10,405 nucleotides of DNA from Candidatus Krumholzibacteriia bacterium (GTDB lineage: Bacteria > Krumholzibacteriota > Krumholzibacteriia > LZORAL124-64-63): assembly GCA_029935695.1 (NCBI GenBank), contig JAOZJV010000072.1:1-10405 (forward strand), read 5' to 3'. The notes below the pieces were generated by a model. The model saw only the letters and a program-made list of their open reading frames with translations. It had not been told where the DNA came from and made no database searches. The translations under genes were made by a program, and so were the position numbers. Position 1 is the stretch's first letter; every line of letters starts with the position of its first letter. Shown one piece after another: positions 5,734-10,405 of the stretch.

Positions 5734-7230
5734 TTGCGCTGGTCCATTACCAAAACTCAAGCCGCAGACACCGCTGGCGATTTACTGGTTTTTCCTGTTT
5801 TCCAGAAGGATGACAAAGCAGACCTCAAACCCGTGGCCACCGGCACCAAGCCGGCAGACCTGAAAAAACAAGTCAGCACCAGCGGTTTTGATGCTAAAGC
5901 TTCCAGCCTTTTGCCTCTGTTCAGTGCCGACACCAAGGCCGGCTGGTTGTTGCTGGCCGGGTTGGGAGATGCAGATAAAGTAGGCCTCGACCACATCCGC
6001 CGCCTCGCTGGAACGGTGGCCAAGCAGGCCCGATCCATGAAGGCCGGGCGTATACTGGTGGCCGTTCCCCCTCAGGAAAGCATCCGTATTGATGATCATG
6101 CGTTTGCCCGGGCCTGGGTTGAAGGGGCTGAAATGGCCCTTTTTGCTGTGGGAGTATTGAAAACCGGCAAGAAAAGTAAAGAGCTTCCCGGAAGCTGGAA
6201 ATTTCTGGCCGACCCTACCCGGCACAAGGAATTGCGGGCAGGTATTGGCGAGGGTGAAAAATTCTCCACGGGCTGCAATTTTGCCCGGGATCTGGTGAAT
6301 CAACCGCCCAATCTGCTGACTCCCGTCAAGTTGGCCGAAGAAGCCAAAGCCATGGCCAAGGCCGAGGGTATGAAGTGCAAAATCTTGAATGTTCCTCAGA
6401 TGGAAAAACTGAACATGGGAGGAATTCTGGGTGTGGGGCAGGGCAGCGTCAACCCGCCCCGGCTCATTGCACTGCAATACAAGGGTGCCAAAAGCCGTAA
6501 ATCTCCCACCATTGCCATCGTGGGAAAAGGTGTGACCTTTGACACCGGCGGCATCAGCCTCAAGCCCGGTGCGAACATGGATCTGATGAAATCAGACATG
6601 GGTGGCGCCGCTGCTGTTCTGGGTGCTGCCCAGATCGTAGCCCGCCTGGGCCTGGACGTGAACCTGCTGACGGTGGTGCCCACAGCCGAGAACATGCCCG
6701 ACGGCAACGCGGTGCGTCCCGCCGATGTGATCACCATGGCCAACGGCAAGACCGTGGAAATTCTCAACACCGATGCCGAAGGAAGACTCATTCTGGGGGA
6801 CGCTTTGTGGTACGCCGGCCGCAGCAAACCCGACTACATTATCGACGCGGCTACATTGACCGGCGCCTGTGTGGTGGCCCTGGGCAACCACTTTGCCGGA
6901 CTGATGAGCAACAGTGGCGAGCTCATCGATTCGATCAAGCAGGCCGGTGGCGAAACCTTCGAACGGGTGTGGCATCTGCCCCTGATTGACGAGCACAAGG
7001 ATGCCATGAAAGGCACCTGGAGCGACTTGAAAAATCTGGGTCCCAGGGAAGGCGGAGCCATGACCGCCGCCGGTTTCCTGTCCCACTTTGTGGACGATGA
7101 AACCCAATGGGCTCACATTGACATCGCGGGGCCATCGTACAGCGAAAAAGCCACCGCCACAGGTCCCGTCGGTGGCACTGGTTTTGGGGCTCGCCTCATT
7201 GCCCGGGCCGTGCAAATTCTTGTTTCCTGA
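5734..7230 (+). CDS. pepA: Leucyl aminopeptidase (M17 family)
   Basis: This 498-residue cytosolic metallopeptidase removes N-terminal residues, with a preference for Leu, from peptides; the family works as a hexamer with two metal ions. The N-terminal M17 domain spans about 1-150 and the catalytic domain follows. Metal and catalytic residues are visible: K265, D270, K277 and D288 in Lys-Gly-Val-Thr-Phe-Asp-Thr-Gly-Gly-Ile-Ser-Leu-Lys, then D347, E349 and R351 in the family signature Asn-Thr-Asp-Ala-Glu-Gly-Arg-Leu. The spacings equal those of E. coli PepA (K270, D275, K282, D293, D352, E354, R356), five residues lower. The length is normal for the family. The frame is open to a TTG at 5671, but the strong GGGAGGG site places the start at TTG 5734. 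It is the first gene of an operon with the MATE exporter and xseAB. E. coli PepA also binds DNA; whether this one does is unknown. Confidence 0.95.
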   Translation: MRWSITKTQAADTAGDLLVFPVFQKDDKADLKPVATGTKPADLKKQVSTSGFDAKASSLLPLFSADTKAGWLLLAGLGDADKVGLDHIRRLAGTVAKQARSMKAGRILVAVPPQESIRIDDHAFARAWVEGAEMALFAVGVLKTGKKSKELPGSWKFLADPTRHKELRAGIGEGEKFSTGCNFARDLVNQPPNLLTPVKLAEEAKAMAKAEGMKCKILNVPQMEKLNMGGILGVGQGSVNPPRLIALQYKGAKSRKSPTIAIVGKGVTFDTGGISLKPGANMDLMKSDMGGAAAVLGAAQIVARLGLDVNLLTVVPTAENMPDGNAVRPADVITMANGKTVEILNTDAEGRLILGDALWYAGRSKPDYIIDAATLTGACVVALGNHFAGLMSNSGELIDSIKQAGGETFERVWHLPLIDEHKDAMKGTWSDLKNLGPREGGAMTAAGFLSHFVDDETQWAHIDIAGPSYSEKATATGPVGGTGFGARLIARAVQILVS

Positions 7231-8605
7231 AACAGGGGCAAGATCCTGTCCTGCTGAGAGGCTTTCGGACATTCCATGGCGCCGCCTGCTGGTGATCATC
7301 ACCGGTGTGGCGGCGCCGGTGGTTCTGGCGCAGATCAGCCAGACCCTGATGGGTCTGGTGGACACCATGATGGTGGGCCGGCTGGGCCAGGAGAGTCTGG
7401 CCGCCGTGGCCGTCAGCACCCTTCTGTTCTCGGCCGTGGCCATGAGCATCAAATCGGTGGATGTGGCCGTGCAAACTTTCACCGCCCGCCGGGTGGGTGA
7501 AAATCGCGACCCGGAAGTGGGCGCGGTGCTGGCCACCGCCGTGGCCATCAGTCTGCCGGTGGGAGCTGTTTTCATGATGGTCGGGTTGTTGTGGCCCGAT
7601 GCCTTGATGCACCTTGTGAGCCAGGACGAAAATGTCCGGCAGCTGGGTGCAGATTATCTGGTTTACCGTTACCTGGGCATTCTGCCCCTCATTCTCTATT
7701 TCCAGATCAAGGGTATGTTTGACGGCATTGGCTGGACTCGCATCGGGATGATCGTGGGCGTGGGCATGAACCTGGTAAACGTCCTTCTGAACTGGATTCT
7801 GATTTTTGGAAAGTGGGGCGTGCAGCCCATGGGGGTTGCCGGCGCCGCTCTGGCCAGCACTCTCAGCACCCTGGCCGCGGCCCTGGTGATTCTGGCGCTG
7901 GCCCTGCGGGGACCGGTGCGCAAGCGGTTCCAGCTTTTCAGCCGAAAAAATTACCACCCTGAATTAGTCAAACCGTTTGTCGGAATTGCCTGGCCGCCGG
8001 CGGCTCAAACCCTGGGCATTGTTTTCGGTTTTCTGGTCTTTTATGGCATTTTAGGGAAAATTTCAGTGCTGGCGGTGGCCGCCGGTAATGTGGTGATGCG
8101 CATTGCCGCTGTCTCGTTCATGCCCGGTGTGGGCGTGGGGGCCGGAGTGCAAACCCTGGTGGGGCAAAGCCTGGGCCGCAGCGATCCTCAGGGAGCCAAA
8201 CGCACGGCCTGGGGCGGAGTGCTGCTGTCCGTGTTGATCATGGGATTTCTGGGCCTGCTCTTTCTGGTGGTGCCCGTGCCCATCATGAAACTATTTTCCA
8301 ACCAGCCGGATCTCATCAACGCCGGGGTGCCGATTTTACGATTGATGGGTTTGGTGCAGGTCATTGATGCGGTAGGGCTAACCCTGTCCGGTGCTTTGCG
8401 CGGCGCCGGCGCCACCCGCGCGGTGATGCTGGTGGATGTCTTCAGCGGACTGCTGCTGATGCCTCCGCTGGCCTGGCTCTTCGGCATCTTTCTGGGATGG
8501 GGATTGCTGGGGGCCTGGATCGGGCTGCTGGTTTGGTTTACCATTTACGCAGTGGCCCTGACGGTCCTGTTCACCCGCACCCGCTGGCAGGAGTTGAAGT
8601 TTTGA
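7220..8605 (+). CDS. MATE-family multidrug/metabolite exporter
   Basis: About 461 residues, near the usual MATE length, with the expected pattern of about twelve transmembrane helices in two related halves. The first half begins with a helix near residues 22-40 and the family motif Gln-Thr-Leu-Met-Gly-x-Val-Asp-Thr-x-Met-x-Gly-Arg-Leu-Gly (about 41-56). The second half contains the matching Gly-x-Gly-x-Gly-x-Gln-Thr-Leu-Val-Gly-Gln-x-Leu-Gly element. MATE proteins export cationic drugs or metabolites in exchange for protons or sodium at the inner membrane; the substrate here cannot be read. The start is uncertain. The frame is open upstream into pepA, and TTG 7220, overlapping pepA by 11 bases, gives a normal N terminus but lacks a good ribosome site. 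A GAGAGG at 7256-7261 stands nine bases before an ATT at 7271. No promoter is seen, so it is expected to be cotranscribed with pepA. Confidence 0.9.
   Translation: MFPETGARSCPAERLSDIPWRRLLVIITGVAAPVVLAQISQTLMGLVDTMMVGRLGQESLAAVAVSTLLFSAVAMSIKSVDVAVQTFTARRVGENRDPEVGAVLATAVAISLPVGAVFMMVGLLWPDALMHLVSQDENVRQLGADYLVYRYLGILPLILYFQIKGMFDGIGWTRIGMIVGVGMNLVNVLLNWILIFGKWGVQPMGVAGAALASTLSTLAAALVILALALRGPVRKRFQLFSRKNYHPELVKPFVGIAWPPAAQTLGIVFGFLVFYGILGKISVLAVAAGNVVMRIAAVSFMPGVGVGAGVQTLVGQSLGRSDPQGAKRTAWGGVLLSVLIMGFLGLLFLVVPVPIMKLFSNQPDLINAGVPILRLMGLVQVIDAVGLTLSGALRGAGATRAVMLVDVFSGLLLMPPLAWLFGIFLGWGLLGAWIGLLVWFTIYAVALTVLFTRTRWQELKF
8589..8593 (+). promoter_or_regulatory. Ribosome binding site fixing the xseA start
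   Basis: AGGAG lies eight bases before the TTG at 8602, inside the last codons of the MATE gene. It favours TTG 8602 over the frame's ATG at 8497 and the TTG at 8608. Confidence 0.65.
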
Positions 8606-10170
8606 GTTTGTGGAATGAAAATCCGGCCGGCAACAATACTCAACGGCAGGTTCTGTCGGTTCGCCAGGTCAACGACGGCATCAGCGACGCCATCGACCGG
8701 GCCTTTCCGCGCACCATCTGGGTGCGGGGCGAAGTGCAGCGCTTCCCTCACGACGCAGCCCACCGGAAGCATCTTTATTTCGAATTGCAGGAAACCGGTA
8801 GCAGCGGCGCGGCCGAGTATCAGGTGGCCGTCGCGCTCATGGGGTGGGACCGGCAGCGCTTTAGTTTGAGCCGGTACGTCGATGGCACCGATCCCGATTT
8901 TCAGATCGCCAACAAGATTGAAGTCTGCCTCGAATGCAAAGTTGATTTCTACGCCAAATTCGGCAAAATCAGCCTGAAAATTGTGGGAGTCGACAAGACC
9001 TTCGCTTTGGGAAAACTGGAGGCTCGTCGCCGGGAAACACTGGCCTTTCTGACCGAGCACGGGCTGTTGCAAAAAAACGCCTCTGTTCCCATGCCCGAGT
9101 TGCCCCTCAAAGTTGGTTTGATCACTTCCCCGGAGAGCGCCGCCCATCATGATTTCATGACGGGAATTGCCGCCTCCGGTTGGGCATTTGAAGTGACTTT
9201 GCGTGGTGCAAAAATGCAGGGAGAGCTGCTGCAGGCCGAAGTGATCAAAGCACTGGAGGCCCATGCCAAGGCGGGTGTGGATGTGATTGTCATCACCCGG
9301 GGTGGCGGATCCCGGGCTGACCTGAGTTGGTTTGATCAGAAAGATCTGGCCGTGGCCATCGCTGAATGTCCCCTTCCTGTCATCACGGCCATCGGCCATG
9401 AAATCGATACGTCCATTGCCGACATGGTGGCCCACCAGAGTTGCAAAACACCCACTGCTGCGGCCGAACATCTGGTGGAAATCATTGACCGTGCCGCCCG
9501 GCGTCTGGATGACGCCACCGAACAACTGATCGCCCGCAGTACCAGCCTTTTGGAAGATGCTCACCGGCGCCTGGAAGTGACAGAAATGTTGCAGGGCAGA
9601 ATTGATCGGGTGCTCTTGAAGATTCGTTTGAACATTCAGCAGTCTGCCGGTCGTTTGCTGCACCGGGTCAGTGGAAATATTGCCTCCGGCCGGGAAAACC
9701 TGGGACACCTGGCCTCTCGGTTGCACACTGGCGCAAGCCGGTTGATGGTGCTTTCAAAGGGACAGCTGGAGACAGCCCCGCATCGTTTGCAGCGGGCGGC
9801 TTCCCACCGTCTGACAGCCACCGGGAAAGTGCTCGACATGCAGCAGGAACGGCTGGTGAGGGAAGCTCCCCGTCCTGTTCTCAGCGCGGATCGAAAACTG
9901 TTGCGTCTGGAAGAAAAGACCCGGTTGCTGGACCCTGCCAGGCTTCTGGCCCGGGGGTACAGTTTGACCACAGGTCCCAATGGAAAAATCATCACTTCGT
10001 CGGGGCAATTGGCTCCCGGTGAAACCATCCTCACTCAATTTGCCGACGGACATGTCAGCAGCATTGTCCAGCCCGGCACAGGCACTGGAAAATCCAAACC
10101 CTCTTCATCCAAAGGAAAAAAACGTGGCAGCAAGCAAGAAAAAACCGGCCAAAAATCTCTCTTTCGGTGA
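8602..10170 (+). CDS. xseA: Exonuclease VII large subunit
   Basis: The catalytic subunit of exonuclease VII degrades single-stranded DNA from both ends and works with XseB in the cytoplasm in repair and recombination. The N-terminal OB-fold domain is at about 12-110 (Leu-Ser-Val-Arg-Gln-Val-Asn...Trp-Val-Arg-Gly-Glu-Val). Catalytic-domain motifs follow: Ile-Thr-Ser-Pro (174-177), Arg-Gly-Gly-Gly-Ser (233-237), Ile-Gly-His-Glu-Ile-Asp (264-269) and Lys-Thr-Pro-Thr-Ala-Ala-Ala-Glu (282-289). A long helical region runs to about 435, then Leu-Ala-Arg-Gly-Tyr and a small C-terminal beta element. At 522 residues it is longer than E. coli XseA (456). The last 33 residues or so are a Lys/Ser/Gly-rich tail, apparently disordered. 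The Lys at 282 stands where enteric enzymes have Ala-Pro. The TTG start overlaps the MATE stop (TTGA) and is backed by AGGAG. The 3' end overlaps xseB by 47 bases. Confidence 0.95.
   Translation: MSLWNENPAGNNTQRQVLSVRQVNDGISDAIDRAFPRTIWVRGEVQRFPHDAAHRKHLYFELQETGSSGAAEYQVAVALMGWDRQRFSLSRYVDGTDPDFQIANKIEVCLECKVDFYAKFGKISLKIVGVDKTFALGKLEARRRETLAFLTEHGLLQKNASVPMPELPLKVGLITSPESAAHHDFMTGIAASGWAFEVTLRGAKMQGELLQAEVIKALEAHAKAGVDVIVITRGGGSRADLSWFDQKDLAVAIAECPLPVITAIGHEIDTSIADMVAHQSCKTPTAAAEHLVEIIDRAARRLDDATEQLIARSTSLLEDAHRRLEVTEMLQGRIDRVLLKIRLNIQQSAGRLLHRVSGNIASGRENLGHLASRLHTGASRLMVLSKGQLETAPHRLQRAASHRLTATGKVLDMQQERLVREAPRPVLSADRKLLRLEEKTRLLDPARLLARGYSLTTGPNGKIITSSGQLAPGETILTQFADGHVSSIVQPGTGTGKSKPSSSKGKKRGSKQEKTGQKSLFR
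10111..10116 (+). promoter_or_regulatory. Ribosome binding site fixing the xseB start
   Basis: AAAGGA stands seven bases before the GTG at 10124, inside the xseA tail. No ATG in this frame between 9980 and 10124 gives a plausible XseB N terminus, so this site selects the GTG. Confidence 0.6.
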
Positions 10171-10384
10171 TGCCGTGGCCGAGGTGGAAGAAATTCTGTC
10201 CGGACTGGAAGACGACAACGTGGACATCGACAAACTGGGCGAAGAAGTTCGCCGGGCGGTGGAGCTGATCCAGGTGTGCCGCGGCAAACTGGAAAAAACC
10301 GATGCAGAAGTTCGGCAGCTTGTGGAAGGGCTGCAGGCTCCTGCTGATGCCGGCGACGTTTCAGACAAGGAAGTCCCCTTCTGA
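10124..10384 (+). CDS. xseB: Exonuclease VII small subunit
   Basis: This 86-residue protein has the usual small-subunit pattern. A conserved Leu-Ser-Phe-x-x-Ala-Val-x-x-Val-Glu-x-Ile-Leu-x-x-Leu-Glu segment (about 12-29) and an Asp/Leu-containing turn come first. A second helix of Leu-x-x-x-Val-x-x-Ala-Val-x-Leu-Ile-x-x-Cys-x-x-Lys-Leu (about 38-57) follows. The two helices form the coiled hairpin by which XseB copies bind the XseA helical region. The length matches the family (about 80). The first ten residues are Lys-rich and are read from the same DNA as the basic XseA tail. The frame is open upstream to 9980, but those codons are xseA in another frame, and the GTG with AAAGGA seven bases before it is the natural start. 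The 47-base overlap with xseA suggests coupled translation, suiting a complex that needs several small subunits per large one. Confidence 0.93.
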   Translation: MAASKKKPAKNLSFGDAVAEVEEILSGLEDDNVDIDKLGEEVRRAVELIQVCRGKLEKTDAEVRQLVEGLQAPADAGDVSDKEVPF

Positions 10385-10405
10385 TGCCACCCATGATCCA
10401 CGTCC
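10384..10405 (+). CDS. Start of a following gene, cut by the window end
   Basis: An ATG at 10384 shares its A with the xseB stop (TGATG) and stays open for the seven codons left. AAGGA at 10367-10371 provides a Shine-Dalgarno site. A second in-frame ATG is at 10393. The overlap fits the operon's style. In many bacteria a polyprenyl synthetase (ispA) follows xseB, but seven codons cannot show that. Confidence 0.4.

Noticed and set aside
7276..7500. Plus-strand 74-codon frame starting at an ATG after GAGAGG, at the MATE start
   Set aside because: The spacing from the ribosome site is long. The product is a Gly/Pro/His-rich out-of-frame reading of the conserved first MATE helices.
6592..7575. 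Minus-strand reading frame (327 codons) across pepA and the MATE gene
   Set aside because: It spans two well-supported plus-strand genes, has no ribosome site of note, and its translation is low-complexity.
8545..9726. Long minus-strand reading frame (393 codons) opposite xseA
   Set aside because: The plus strand here encodes MATE and XseA with recognisable family motifs. The antisense translation shows no domain and has the Gln/His/Gly-rich composition typical of a shadow frame.
3716..9999. A defence or secretion system built from YIP1, DUF2752, the secreted protein and the HNH gene
   Set aside because: These genes sit in separate transcription units (a terminator at 4883-4913 and different strands), and no effector, nucleotide-signalling or phage-related domain links them. 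The neighbourhood is better explained as ordinary chromosome.
1..10405. tRNA, rRNA, CRISPR array, insertion sequence or integrase
   Set aside because: I read both strands for tRNA-like arms, spaced direct repeats, terminal inverted repeats and transposase or integrase motifs, and found none.

Overview
The window is a stretch of bacterial chromosome, about 10.4 kb, densely packed with short gaps and moderately GC-rich. I see no mobile element, CRISPR array, tRNA or rRNA. The lineage cannot be fixed from this sequence. The exonuclease VII large subunit carries a Lys-Thr-Pro motif that I associate with Bacteroidota-like enzymes, and the secreted orphan protein ends in a Trp/Lys/Tyr/Arg motif that I recall from Krumholzibacteriota/Eisenbacteria proteomes. 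A member of the wider FCB group is therefore a tentative guess, made from memory and not from a search.

Layout. Bases 1-567 (+) hold an HNH-endonuclease-type protein that is probably the C-terminal part of a larger one cut by the window edge. Then come a large polytopic membrane protein (DUF4153-type, 667-2502, +) and an acyl-CoA dehydrogenase (2567-3709, +), 64 bases apart and possibly cotranscribed. The dehydrogenase converges, with a 6-base gap, on a minus-strand pair of small membrane proteins: a DUF2752 protein (3716-4129) and a YIP1-family protein upstream of it (4156-4812). The dehydrogenase's best terminator hairpin lies inside the DUF2752 gene. Further along the minus strand is a secreted protein of unknown function (4928-5518), closed by a strong terminator at 4883-4913.

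The intergenic region 5519-5733 carries two recognisable divergent promoters. The rightward one drives a compact plus-strand operon: leucyl aminopeptidase (pepA), a MATE-family exporter, and exonuclease VII large and small subunits (xseA, xseB). A following gene is cut by the window end. The genes overlap (pepA/MATE 11 bases with the preferred start, MATE/xseA 4, xseA/xseB 47, xseB/next gene 1), which suggests translational coupling.

Most starts have to be moved from the longest-frame start to an internal TTG or GTG. Good Shine-Dalgarno sequences place TTG starts for YIP1, pepA and xseA and a GTG start for xseB; for MATE and DUF2752 the TTG starts are best guesses.

I found no convincing undescribed multi-gene system. 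The content is mainly housekeeping. The points most worth a second look are the strand-asymmetric terminator embedded in a coding sequence, the inverted repeat in the divergent promoter region, the orphan secreted protein with its C-terminal motif, and the basic XseA tail whose 3' end encodes the start of XseB.
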